A stretch of 48,369 nt of DNA from an uncultured Flavobacteriales bacterium. GTDB lineage: Bacteria; Bacteroidota; Bacteroidia; Flavobacteriales_D; Crocinitomicaceae. The stretch is from assembly GCA_903939755.1 (NCBI GenBank), contig CAJAII010000037.1:1-48369 (forward strand), in the 5' to 3' direction. The position numbers and the translations under genes are program-made. Under the pieces are notes generated by a model. It saw only the letters and a list, made by a program, of their open reading frames with translations, ran no database searches and was not told the origin of the DNA. Of this stretch, positions 34,515-42,796 are shown piece after piece; positions within the stretch are counted from its first letter, which is position 1, and each line of letters starts with the position of its first letter.

Positions 34515-35312
34515 ATGAAAAGAAATTACCTTAATAAAGTGGTATGGATAACCGGTGCTTCTTCTGGTATTGGTGAAGAACTGGCCCGTCAATTCGATAG
34601 AGAAGGTGCCCGTTTGGTATTATCAGCGCGAAATGAACATAGCCTCAATGAACTAAAAGCAAGTCTTAAGGGTTCCAAAAATCACTTCGTTTTACCATTG
34701 GATTTAGAAAAGTCTGATAATTTTAGTGCCTTAGCAAGAAAAGTTATGGATGAAATGGGTGCCATCGATGTCTTAATTAATAATGGTGGTATAAGTCAAC
34801 GGGCTACAGCTAGTGAAACAAGCATGGAAGTGGAACGGAAGATGATGGAGGTAAATTATTTTGGTAATATCGCATTAAGTAAGGCTGTATTGCCTTTTAT
34901 GCAACAACAGAAAAGTGGTCAAATTTTAATTATTAGTAGTATTGCTGGAAAATTTGGTTTCTTTTTGCGTTCTGCCTATTCGGCATCGAAACATGCATTG
35001 ATGGGTTATTATGAGAGTCTGTCTCTTGAAGAAGAGAAAAACAATATTTCTGTTACTATTGCTTGTCCTGGTAAAATAAATACTTCAATTTCAATGAATG
35101 CATTAAGCGCTGATGGTAATGTTCATGGTGTTATGGATCATAATCAAGCTAGTGGAATGTCAGTTGAAACCTGCGTGCGTCAAATAATTCGAGCAATGAA
35201 AAATAATAAAAGAGAGGTTATGGTCGGCGGGAAAGAGTTATTGGCAGTGAAGATTAAGCGTTTCTTTCCGGCTTTGTTTTGGCAAATTATTCGAAAGCAA
35301 AAAGCCACCTAA
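34515..35312 (+). CDS. Short-chain dehydrogenase/reductase
   Basis: A 265-residue classical SDR. The cofactor motif TGASSGIG is at 13-20 and NNGG(IS) at 89-93. The catalytic Ser is in ISSIAGKFG, with Tyr155 and Lys159 in SAYSASKHAL. Overall it resembles the DHRS7-like group of SDRs that act on lipids or steroids; the acidic/basic pattern after the first strand (SARNEHSL) suggests NADP. Substrate unknown. It has its own promoter box. The stop lies two bases from the convergent hydrolase stop. Confidence 0.92.
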   Translation: MKRNYLNKVVWITGASSGIGEELARQFDREGARLVLSARNEHSLNELKASLKGSKNHFVLPLDLEKSDNFSALARKVMDEMGAIDVLINNGGISQRATASETSMEVERKMMEVNYFGNIALSKAVLPFMQQQKSGQILIISSIAGKFGFFLRSAYSASKHALMGYYESLSLEEEKNNISVTIACPGKINTSISMNALSADGNVHGVMDHNQASGMSVETCVRQIIRAMKNNKREVMVGGKELLAVKIKRFFPALFWQIIRKQKAT

Positions 35313-35314
35313 TT

Positions 35315-35938
35315 TTATTTTTCTAATAGATTTCTTAAGGTCATTGCATCTATATCATGTTTGCCTTCATAAGTTAGAATCTCAAATCCTAATTTTTTAT
35401 AGTTTTCGATTTCTTTAGCTTGAGCAGCACTATCATAAAACTCATCGTTGTTGCCAATAACAAAAGTTCCATTTTTATTATTGTCAACTGATGATTCCTC
35501 AAGATCAGGCGGAAATACACTTGCCCAAAGAATGAGTTGATCAATGTCATTTCTTTGTGTGTTCCAACGAGCTGCAGTTGCGCCACCTTGTGAAAATCCC
35601 AACACCAAGCACTTACTAAATGCCTTTTCTGTTTTTAAAGTGTCTAATAGATTGTTGAGGTATTCATTGTTATCATTTATATTATTAATCCTTGCTTCTT
35701 TTGTCATCCAAGAAGCACCCACACGTCCTGATGAGCCATTTAAATAAAAATGATGCATGGCTTCTGGTGCTACAATGTAGTATTCTTCGGGGAGCTGTTG
35801 GAATTTACGAATAAAATGTTCCGCTAATTGACCATATCCATGTAAGACGATTACTAGTTTTGTAGCTTTTTCCAGCGTGCCGTGCGCGAAATATCGTTGT
35901 GTTTTACTTGTTTTTATCTCAAATGAATTCGGGACCAT
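35315..35938 (-). CDS. Alpha/beta-hydrolase (carboxylesterase/phospholipase type)
   Basis: A 207-residue cytosolic serine hydrolase of the esterase/phospholipase family. The oxyanion region LHGYGQLAEHF, nucleophile elbow LGFSQGGATA with Ser116, a late acidic residue near 165, and His194 in GKHDIDAM make a plausible catalytic triad. ATG 35938 is chosen: an in-frame TTG at 35968 is part of a promoter box. The natural substrate is unknown. Convergent with the SDR gene. Confidence 0.88.
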   Translation of the reverse strand: MVPNSFEIKTSKTQRYFAHGTLEKATKLVIVLHGYGQLAEHFIRKFQQLPEEYYIVAPEAMHHFYLNGSSGRVGASWMTKEARINNINDNNEYLNNLLDTLKTEKAFSKCLVLGFSQGGATAARWNTQRNDIDQLILWASVFPPDLEESSVDNNKNGTFVIGNNDEFYDSAAQAKEIENYKKLGFEILTYEGKHDIDAMTLRNLLEK

Positions 35939-35965
35939 TTCGCTTAGCTTTGTGTTGAATTGGTG

Positions 35966-35973
35966 CAAAGATA
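35966..35973 (-). promoter_or_regulatory. -7 promoter box of the hydrolase gene
   Basis: TATCTTTG on the minus strand matches TAnnTTTG and ends 27 bases before the ATG at 35938. The box contains the in-frame TTG that automated callers may take as the start. Confidence 0.5.
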
Positions 35974-36070
35974 CTTAGAATTTCACCTGCTTAATTTATG
36001 AAGTGATTTATAGCTCGAATTACTAATTTTTATACAAAATACTATAATATGTCCATTTTTTTACGATATT

Positions 36071-36097
36071 ATGAACATTATCTACTTATATGTTCAT
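36071..36097. promoter_or_regulatory. Perfect inverted repeat between divergent genes
   Basis: ATGAACAT (36071-36078) and ATGTTCAT (36090-36097) are perfect complements with an 11-base centre. It lies between the divergent hydrolase and flavoprotein genes, 63 bases before the latter's ATG. The half-site spacing (about two helical turns) suits a dimeric repressor. No T-tract follows. The geometry equals that of the repeat at 5007-5033. Confidence 0.35.
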
Positions 36098-36159
36098 TTA
36101 ATTTTACTCACCCTTCCTAAATCGAAATTGATTATCGCCAATTAAAGTATTTTTACAAA

Positions 36160-37371
36160 ATGAAAATTGCAATAATAGGTGGTGGAGCAGCTGGTTTTTT
36201 TTCTGCACTATCAATTAAGCAGCATTATCCGAAACATGAGGTCATCATTTTAGAAAAGACGACCAAGGTCTTGGCTAAGGTTAAAGTTTCTGGTGGAGGC
36301 AGGTGCAACGTAACCAATGACCAGCGATATTCAAAGCAACTTTCTAAGCTTTATCCAAGAGGAGAGAATTACCTAAAAAAAGCATTTGATATATTTGGTG
36401 TGGATGAAACTTTTCAGTGGTTTTCAGAACGTGGTGTTGCCCTAAAGGTTTATCCAGATGGGTGTGTTTTTCCGGTTGCCAATGATTCACAGGTGATTAT
36501 TGATTGCTTTATGAGGGAAGCTAGTCGCCTAAAGATCAAAATTGAATACCAAGCTGCTGTTCAAGCAATACGATTGGATCAAAATAAATTTATTCTTGAA
36601 ACAAGAGAGAAAAACTATCAATTCGATAAGGTTATCATTACATCGGGTGGGCAACCAAAACGAAGTGGTTTAGAATGGATTGAAAAATTGGGACATACCA
36701 TTATTGATCCGGTTCCTTCTTTATTTACTTTCAATATGCCCGGAAATCCTATTACGGCCTTGATGGGTAATGTGGTGGAAAAAGCGGTCGTGAAGGTGGA
36801 AGGAACAAAATTAATTGGCAAAGGACCATTGTTGATCACGCATTGGGGAATGAGTGGACCAGCCATCTTGCTCTTATCTGCCTGGGGCGCTCGCGTATTA
36901 CAAGAGAAGGAATACCAATTTGCTGTGCTTGTTAATTGGCTAAATGATCAGAAAGAAATGGAGCTGCAAGAAGTGATTTCAAAGGTAATTGCTACGCAAG
37001 GTGGAAAAATGATGGGCAATTTAAACCCTTTTCCAATTAGTAATCGTTTGTGGCATTTTCTTCTTCAGAAATGTATGCTCAGCTTGGAATTGAGGTGGCA
37101 AGATCTAGGTAGTAAAAGCATCAATAAGATAATAAATGTATTAATTAATGATCGCTACGAAGTGTCCGGTAAAACTACCTTTAAAGAGGAATTTGTAACG
37201 GCGGGTGGCGTAGCATTGAAAGATGTGGACATTCGTACCATGGAGAGTAAAATAGTTCCAGGTCTTCATTTTGCTGGGGAAGTACTTGATATTGATGGCA
37301 TAACAGGAGGGTATAATTTTCAAGCTGCTTGGACAACGGGCTTTATTGCTGGTAAAGGAGTAGGGGAATGA
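36160..37371 (+). CDS. HI0933-family flavoprotein (NAD(P)/FAD oxidoreductase)
   Basis: A 403-residue FAD protein of the HI0933/BaiN-like family. The Rossmann motif IGGGAAGFFSAL starts at residue 5; the family signature VSGGGRCNVTN follows near residue 45. The C-terminal FAD contact is GEVLDIDGITGGYNFQAAWTTGF. The family is widespread, and its physiological role is largely unknown; some members reduce enoyl or bile-acid substrates. A weak promoter-like pair, TTG 36128-36130 and TATTTTTA 36148-36155, lies just upstream; the box is only four bases before the ATG. Confidence 0.92.
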   Translation: MKIAIIGGGAAGFFSALSIKQHYPKHEVIILEKTTKVLAKVKVSGGGRCNVTNDQRYSKQLSKLYPRGENYLKKAFDIFGVDETFQWFSERGVALKVYPDGCVFPVANDSQVIIDCFMREASRLKIKIEYQAAVQAIRLDQNKFILETREKNYQFDKVIITSGGQPKRSGLEWIEKLGHTIIDPVPSLFTFNMPGNPITALMGNVVEKAVVKVEGTKLIGKGPLLITHWGMSGPAILLLSAWGARVLQEKEYQFAVLVNWLNDQKEMELQEVISKVIATQGGKMMGNLNPFPISNRLWHFLLQKCMLSLELRWQDLGSKSINKIINVLINDRYEVSGKTTFKEEFVTAGGVALKDVDIRTMESKIVPGLHFAGEVLDIDGITGGYNFQAAWTTGFIAGKGVGE

Positions 37372-37415
37372 GTCTTTCAATAACTATTTTGAGTAAATTA
37401 TTGTAAATTTACTTT

Positions 37416-37940
37416 GTGAAAAAATACATTGGTTTTTTCTTGGGAATATTGATGCTTTGGCAAGTAATTGGCTTGTTTTCCTATTTTGAAATCAGTCAGT
37501 TAAAGATTCGTAAAGAAATTAAACAGGTGATTAAGCACAGTGTCCCCAAAGATCAATTGAAGGTCATGTATTTTTCAAGGGAAGAACAAAAGAACTTAAT
37601 CTGGATAAAATCCCACGAATTTAAATACAATGGAAGAATGTATGATGTTATTGAACGGACGGTTACATCTGATGGAATTATTTTTCGCTGTATTGATGAC
37701 GTGCAAGAAACTAGGTTGTTTGAGAAATTAAATCAAGCTATATCCTATAATTTGGGTCACCGATCAGACAACCATCCTTTAAATCAATGGATGAAGTTTT
37801 CCCAAACGCTCTTTTTACTTGAAAACACGGCAACATCTGTTTTTACTTCCTTCCTCCGGAAAGAAGTACCTATTTTCTATTATCAAAATTTGCACAAAGA
37901 TTGGTGCAAACTCCCTCAAGCGCCGCCTCCAGAAGTTTAA
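37416..37940 (+). CDS. Membrane-anchored protein upstream of TonB receptor, unknown
   Basis: A 174-residue protein with one N-terminal membrane segment (MKKYIGFFLGILMLWQVIGLF) and a mostly charged periplasmic part containing VMYFSREEQKNLIWIKSHEF and a Cys-Asp pair (FRCIDDVQ). The C-terminus is proline-rich (QAPPPEV). The start is GTG at 37416; no ATG precedes the hydrophobic segment. It lies 72 bases before the TonB receptor on the same strand and may help its function or sense its substrate. From memory, similar small proteins occur beside receptor genes in Bacteroidota, but I do not recognise the family. Confidence 0.75.
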   Translation: MKKYIGFFLGILMLWQVIGLFSYFEISQLKIRKEIKQVIKHSVPKDQLKVMYFSREEQKNLIWIKSHEFKYNGRMYDVIERTVTSDGIIFRCIDDVQETRLFEKLNQAISYNLGHRSDNHPLNQWMKFSQTLFLLENTATSVFTSFLRKEVPIFYYQNLHKDWCKLPQAPPPEV

Positions 37941-38012
37941 TTTATATCATTACGTTTTATTCGGACTGCAATTTCTTGTGGTCTATGTTAGTATAAATTA
38001 AAAATTATTTAA

Positions 38013-40418
38013 ATGAAGAAATTATTATTCTCTGCATTTATCATTCTCTTTATGGGATGGTCTTATGCGCAAAAAACAATTCAAGTGATAGACATGGCTA
38101 CTTACCAACCTGTAGCTAATGTCCTTGTCTCAAAAAGTGATAAATCAGCAGTGTTTGGAAAAACAAATGAAAAAGGAGAGATTCAATTAAATTTAAAGGA
38201 ACTCAGCTTTTTATTTGCACATCCAGATTATCTTTCGATCGTTTATTCTGTCGAAGAAATTGAAAGTTCGAAATACAAGATTTTTATCAATCAAAACATC
38301 AATTCTTTCGAAGAGGTTGTTGTTTCAGCTAGTAAATTCGAGGAAAAGAAAAAAGATGTAGCGCAAAAAATTCAAGTACTTCGTGTTGCTGAGATTGCTT
38401 TTCAAAACCAAAGTTCAACGGCTGATGTTTTAGCTAATTCAGGTAATGTCATGGTTCAAAAAAGTCAGTTGGGAGGAGGAAGTCCAATTATCCGTGGATT
38501 TGAAACGAACAAAGTACTGATGGTAGTGGATGGAATTCGAATGAACAATGCCATTTATCGTGGAGGTCATTTACAAAATATCGTAACGCTCGACAATTCA
38601 ATCATGGATCGGGTAGAGGTGGTATTTGGTGCCGGTTCTGTTGTATATGGTTCTGATGCTTTAGGTGGTGTTATGAATTTTACGACCAAAAGTCCAACGC
38701 TAAGCACGAATGATGATTTATTGGTAAAAGCATCCGCTTTTACGCGTTATTTTTCTGCCGCAAGTGGATATTCAGGTCATGCGGATGTTTCAGTGGGTAC
38801 AAAGCGTTTTGGATCCTTAACTTCGATTACTTATTCTAAATTCGGTGATCTTCGTCAAGGTGCCAATAGAAGTCCATTTGTAGGGAATTTTGGTGCTAGA
38901 CCTTGGTATGCGGCAACATTTAACGGGGTAGATTCGATGGTAATGAATACGGATACTAATGTGCAGGTAGGTTCAGGATACATGCAATATGATGTATTAC
39001 AAAAGTTCACTTTTAAACAAAATGATGCAATGACGCATAAATTGAATTTTCAATTGTCTAATTCTGGTGATATCCCTCGTTATGACCGTTTGACCCAAAT
39101 GAGTGGTGCTAATCCCAAGTTTGCAACATGGTACTATGGTCCACAGAAAAGAATGATGGCTGCCTATACGCTTGAATTCACCAAGAAAAATAAGTTGTTT
39201 GATCAAGGTCGTGTGATTTTAGCATATCAATCCATTGAAGAAAGTAGAATAAATCGAAAATTCAACAACGTGTGGGAAAATCACAATATTGAAAACCTCG
39301 ATATCTTTACTTTAAATGCTGATTTCGCTAAAAAAATGAATAAGCATGAATTTCGCTATGGTGCAGATGCCTATTTCAACAAAGTGAATTCTACCGCATT
39401 TGCTACTAATATTTCTGTTGATACTTCAACGGCAATCGGTACGCGCTATCCAGATGGTGGTTCCTCTATGTGGTCTGCGGCCGTATATGCAACGCACACC
39501 TGGGAAGTTGGCGATAAATTTATTATCAATGATGGACTTCGTTTTTCCTATGTGGGCTTGAATGCAAATTTTAGTGATAAATCTTATTTCCCTTTTCCAT
39601 TTAATAGTATCACCCAAAACAATAGTGCTTTTAATGGGAACTTAGGCTTTGTTTATCTTCCGGCAAAAACATGGAGGATTACAGGGAATCTTTCTACCGG
39701 ATTTAGAGCGCCAAATGTGGATGATTTAAGTAAAGTTTTTGAGTCTGTTCCTGGAAGTGTAGTTGTTCCAAATCCTACGTTAAAGGTGGAATACACGCTT
39801 AATGGAGAACTGGGAATTTCAAAGGAAATTCTTCCCGGATTGCGCGTAAATGTGAATGTTTACTATACGCGATTGACAAATGGGTTGATGACTCAAAACA
39901 GCCAGTTTCAAGGAGCTGATTCGATTATGTATGATGGTCAATTAAGTCAAGTTATGTCTACCGTGAATGCAGGTAAAGCCTACATCTATGGTATAGAAGC
40001 CGCGCTTGCTGGACAAATCAACAAATACATTTCGGTATTAGGAACTGTGAATTACACAAAGGGACGCATTGCAACTGACTCAGTCCCTTATCCTTTAGAT
40101 CATATTCCACCAGTATTTGGAAAGATTAGTGTAATTTCTTCTGTTAATCGATTAAGAACTGAGTTCTTCGTAAATTATGCAGGATGGAAGCGAGTTGTTG
40201 ATTACAATATGATTGGAGAAGATAATTTTGCCTATGCAACAGTTGATGGAATGCCTTCCTGGTTTACTTTGAATGCTCGTGTATCTTATTCGATTACTAA
40301 AGCTATTAGTTTTCAGGTAGCATGTGAGAACATCTTAGATCAAAATTATCGACAGTATGCTTCGAATATATCGGCACCAGGTAGGAATTTTATTCTAACG
40401 CTTAGGGGTAGTTTTTAA
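38013..40418 (+). CDS. TonB-dependent outer-membrane receptor
   Basis: An 801-residue receptor. After the signal peptide (MKKLLFSAFIILFMGWSYAQ) comes a carboxypeptidase-regulatory domain (about 20-95), then the plug domain with EVVVSASKFEEKKKDVAQKI, SPIIRGFETNKVLMVVDGIR and VVYGSDALGGVMNF (about 97-230). The barrel ends with the usual aromatic FILTLRGSF. The plug phrase RMNNAIYRGGHLQN resembles heme/hemoglobin-type receptors, so heme or another metal complex is a possible cargo; this is not proven. The unknown membrane protein lies upstream. After it the region 40419-40676 is non-coding. Confidence 0.93.
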   Translation: MKKLLFSAFIILFMGWSYAQKTIQVIDMATYQPVANVLVSKSDKSAVFGKTNEKGEIQLNLKELSFLFAHPDYLSIVYSVEEIESSKYKIFINQNINSFEEVVVSASKFEEKKKDVAQKIQVLRVAEIAFQNQSSTADVLANSGNVMVQKSQLGGGSPIIRGFETNKVLMVVDGIRMNNAIYRGGHLQNIVTLDNSIMDRVEVVFGAGSVVYGSDALGGVMNFTTKSPTLSTNDDLLVKASAFTRYFSAASGYSGHADVSVGTKRFGSLTSITYSKFGDLRQGANRSPFVGNFGARPWYAATFNGVDSMVMNTDTNVQVGSGYMQYDVLQKFTFKQNDAMTHKLNFQLSNSGDIPRYDRLTQMSGANPKFATWYYGPQKRMMAAYTLEFTKKNKLFDQGRVILAYQSIEESRINRKFNNVWENHNIENLDIFTLNADFAKKMNKHEFRYGADAYFNKVNSTAFATNISVDTSTAIGTRYPDGGSSMWSAAVYATHTWEVGDKFIINDGLRFSYVGLNANFSDKSYFPFPFNSITQNNSAFNGNLGFVYLPAKTWRITGNLSTGFRAPNVDDLSKVFESVPGSVVVPNPTLKVEYTLNGELGISKEILPGLRVNVNVYYTRLTNGLMTQNSQFQGADSIMYDGQLSQVMSTVNAGKAYIYGIEAALAGQINKYISVLGTVNYTKGRIATDSVPYPLDHIPPVFGKISVISSVNRLRTEFFVNYAGWKRVVDYNMIGEDNFAYATVDGMPSWFTLNARVSYSITKAISFQVACENILDQNYRQYASNISAPGRNFILTLRGSF

Positions 40419-40676
40419 TTTAATTGTGTGTTTTCTCATGTCTTTCGACAACTAGTAAACATGATGATTAATACCGATGGAGATTTTCTTCATTCTCGCT
40501 TCGCCAATCGAGACGCATAAAAAATGAATAGGAAGTCCGATTTTTTCCGCCGTGGCGGAGGACAATATGCATAATTCACCACTTTTTTTAATGGGACAGA
40601 GCGCTTGTTTCGAGCCTGTACTTAACAGACTTTGTCGAAGGGATGAGGTGTATAAAATAAGAGACTAATGTAATTA
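40419..40676. repeat. Non-coding gap with REP-like hairpins
   Basis: The largest gap in the window holds two palindromic elements. TCCGCC-GT-GGCGGA (40546-40559) is GC-rich in AT-rich surroundings. Further on TTCGA (40609-40613) and TCGAA (40635-40639) enclose CTGT/ACAG complements at 40616-40619 and 40625-40628, the layout of an imperfect hairpin. The 40600-40650 text resembles dispersed repeats often seen in Bacteroidota genomes. No open frame of note is present. No T-tract follows, so a terminator is not convincing. Confidence 0.45.
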
Positions 40677-41132
40677 TTAGAATTCCTTTACGGCTCTGGA
40701 ACACAGTGTGCAATTGCTCAATTGCTTCCAATTACTTGTTGTGATTCCTCCGGGAGTTCCGAAATATTTAGACCAAGCATTGTTATTTCCGCCTAAAGTT
40801 GAGGTCCAATAATCTCTTGATTGAAATCCACCAATGGTCGCTTTTTGCGTATACATCAACTCCAACTCAGCTTGAACAGGAAGTCTCCAACCGGCACCTC
40901 CTTCGGTATAAGCTTCACATGCTGCCTTGGATTGGCTCCAATTTAAGTGTTGTGCGAAGGTAACTTGATCGGTAAGCGCAGCCACTAAGCCATGTTGTTT
41001 TGTAGCGTCTAATTGGATAACAATTCCCCCAAGACAATTCTGGCCTAATTCATAGGTAACTGTTTTATTTTCTTTCTTACATGCTACTAAAGCAAATAAA
41101 GCAGATAGAAATAGTAGGATTGTTTTTTTCAT
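40677..41132 (-). CDS. DUF1566-like lipoprotein
   Basis: A 151-residue lipoprotein. The lipobox ends ALVACKKE (Cys18). The mature part shows the DUF1566/FISUMP-like pattern: GGIVIQLDATKQHGLVAALTD, NWSQSKAACEAY, GWRLPVQAELELMY and SRDYWTSTL, with several conserved Trp residues and Cys pairs near the C-terminus (SNCTLCSRAVKEF). The family is associated with surface carbohydrate-related proteins of unknown function. It is monocistronic, with gaps on both sides. Confidence 0.8.
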   Translation of the reverse strand: MKKTILLFLSALFALVACKKENKTVTYELGQNCLGGIVIQLDATKQHGLVAALTDQVTFAQHLNWSQSKAACEAYTEGGAGWRLPVQAELELMYTQKATIGGFQSRDYWTSTLGGNNNAWSKYFGTPGGITTSNWKQLSNCTLCSRAVKEF

Positions 41133-41243
41133 GGTTATTTATTTTGATGTGTTAAAGTTACAACTTAAATACAAATGGTATTTCAATTACCTTAAATTAA
41201 CAAGAAGACTGCAATTATGAAGGTGCTTTACCTGCTATACTCC

Positions 41244-42014
41244 TTATTTTTTAGTAACGTATTTGCCGGTTTTAGGAAGATAAAAGAATTTAAAAAGCGT
41301 TTCTTGGTTTTTTGTTGCCGTGATTGTTGGCTCGTAGATGAATAAATCGGCATTTTTTGGAATGGTACCTAAACTTCCTTTTTGAATGAGTATATCTTTC
41401 GATTCGCTGTAAGAACCGAGCGCATAGTTAAAAACAAAACATTCGCTTTCTGAAGTTCCTAAGCCATCAAAGTTTTTCCATTGAAAGATTCTAAGCGGTG
41501 TATGGTTTGAAATGGTATAGAAATCTTTATAGCTGGCATTTCGTATTCTAAAATCAATCAGAATGTCTTTATAGGAGGAAGATGTGATGTTTTCAAAACT
41601 AACTTTTAATGGTAGCATCGGTGAAGAAGGAATTGCAAGTGGGGGAGAAATTAAGTTGAGGCCACCGTCGAAGTAGAAAAAGTAATTGTAGTTCCCCATA
41701 AATCCTAATTCCGCTTTCTTTGCTGGATTGGGTGATTTTCCAGCTTCATCCATAGCAAATTGATAGCGGTTGACTAAAATAACGGCATCTTCCTTGTCGT
41801 CTCCATCTAAATTGTTTTTAAAAATGCTTAAGGTGTATTTTTCTGTTGCGGGAATTCGAAGTGCTGCTTCAATGTGCCTCTTTGCATAGGTGGCTAAATC
41901 ACCGTTATCTTGAGGTAGTTCGTTTGCTGAAACAACTTCTTTTTCGATTTCTTCTTTGCAAGAAAAAAGGAAAAGGAACATGGGTAGAAGGACTAGTAAA
42001 CTGCTAAATTTCAT
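41244..42014 (-). CDS. Hypothetical lipoprotein
   Basis: A 256-residue predicted lipoprotein. The signal MKFSSLLVLLPMFLFLFSC gives Cys19, followed by a Glu-rich linker. The body contains YTLSIFKNNLDGDDKEDAVILVNRY, which resembles a VCBS/FG-GAP-like calcium loop (DGDDKEDAVI), and NYNYFFYFDGGLNLI. I know no function. ATG 42026 is an alternative start four residues earlier. It starts about 18 bases after cmk and should share its transcript. Confidence 0.72.
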   Translation of the reverse strand: MKFSSLLVLLPMFLFLFSCKEEIEKEVVSANELPQDNGDLATYAKRHIEAALRIPATEKYTLSIFKNNLDGDDKEDAVILVNRYQFAMDEAGKSPNPAKKAELGFMGNYNYFFYFDGGLNLISPPLAIPSSPMLPLKVSFENITSSSYKDILIDFRIRNASYKDFYTISNHTPLRIFQWKNFDGLGTSESECFVFNYALGSYSESKDILIQKGSLGTIPKNADLFIYEPTITATKNQETLFKFFYLPKTGKYVTKK

Positions 42015-42031
42015 AAATGTATTCATGCCTT

Positions 42032-42724
42032 TTATAGTGTGTAAAATCGATTTTTGATGAGGTCTAGTACAAATTGCAATTGACGTTCTCTTGTTAAGTA
42101 GGAATTGTCGAGTTCTATGGCATCTTCTGCTTTTACTAAAGGACTTATTTCTCTTGTCGTATCAATTAAATCTCGTTCTTCCAAATTTGCTGTAATGTCC
42201 TCCAAGGAAGTATCTTGGTCATTTAGTAGTAATTCCTTGAATCTTCTTTCAGCTCTTATTTTAGGTTCAGCCGTAACAAATAGTTTGATGTCTGCTTTTG
42301 GAAAAACCACGGTTCCAATGTCTCTTCCATCCATGATAATCCCTCCAAATTCGCCTAGTTTTTGTTGCGTACTAACAAGTTTGCTGCGCACTTCTTTCAA
42401 GACGGCTATTTTTGAAACAATGGAAGCAACTGCAGGTTTTCTAATTTCAGTTGAAATATTAACACCATTTAGTAGCAGATCGCTTTCGAATTTTTCTTTG
42501 TTGTAAACAAATTCTAGGTTGATTTCATCTAATCGATTAATCAAAAGGTCTGTATGGATAACACCATCGATAATCAGCTTGTTTTGCAGCGCGAAATAGG
42601 CAATTCCTCTATACATTGCGCCTGAATCTACGAAAATGTAGTTTAATTCTTTCGCTAAATCCTTGGCGAGCGTACTTTTTCCGCAAGAAGAAAATCCATC
42701 AATTGCAATAGTGAGTTTTTTCAA
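42032..42724 (-). CDS. cmk: (d)CMP kinase
   Basis: A 230-residue kinase that phosphorylates CMP and dCMP. The P-loop is IDGFSSCGKSTLAKDLA (8-24); DSGAMYRGIAYFAL and MDGRDIGTVVFPKADIKLF follow, then the lid RAERRFKEL and a DSSYLT-like DNSYLTRE. The length and order are normal. The start is TTG at 42724; a -7 box lies 17 bases upstream. It is followed by the hypothetical lipoprotein; uvrA, on the same strand, ends 72 bases upstream. Confidence 0.95.
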   Translation of the reverse strand: MKKLTIAIDGFSSCGKSTLAKDLAKELNYIFVDSGAMYRGIAYFALQNKLIIDGVIHTDLLINRLDEINLEFVYNKEKFESDLLLNGVNISTEIRKPAVASIVSKIAVLKEVRSKLVSTQQKLGEFGGIIMDGRDIGTVVFPKADIKLFVTAEPKIRAERRFKELLLNDQDTSLEDITANLEERDLIDTTREISPLVKAEDAIELDNSYLTRERQLQFVLDLIKNRFYTL

Positions 42725-42741
42725 TGGCTTTATTTGAAGTT

Positions 42742-42749
42742 CAAAAATA
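42742..42749 (-). promoter_or_regulatory. -7 promoter box of cmk
   Basis: TATTTTTG on the minus strand matches TAnnTTTG and ends 17 bases before the TTG start of cmk, inside the gap after uvrA. Confidence 0.4.
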
Positions 42750-42796
42750 GGAATTCCAATCGATTATTAATAATTCGATGCTTTCGGGTTGTGTGA

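Noticed and set aside
35966..35968. TTG start giving a 217-residue hydrolase
   Set aside because: The codon lies inside the -7 box; ATG 35938 gives a normal leader and intact domain.
37819..38001. Second frame at the end of the 37416 gene as a frameshifted extension
   Set aside because: It overlaps an intact coding frame and has no conserved pattern.
40546..40559. Rho-independent terminator of the TonB receptor gene
   Set aside because: The palindrome lacks a T-run on its 3' side and lies over 120 bases from the stop.
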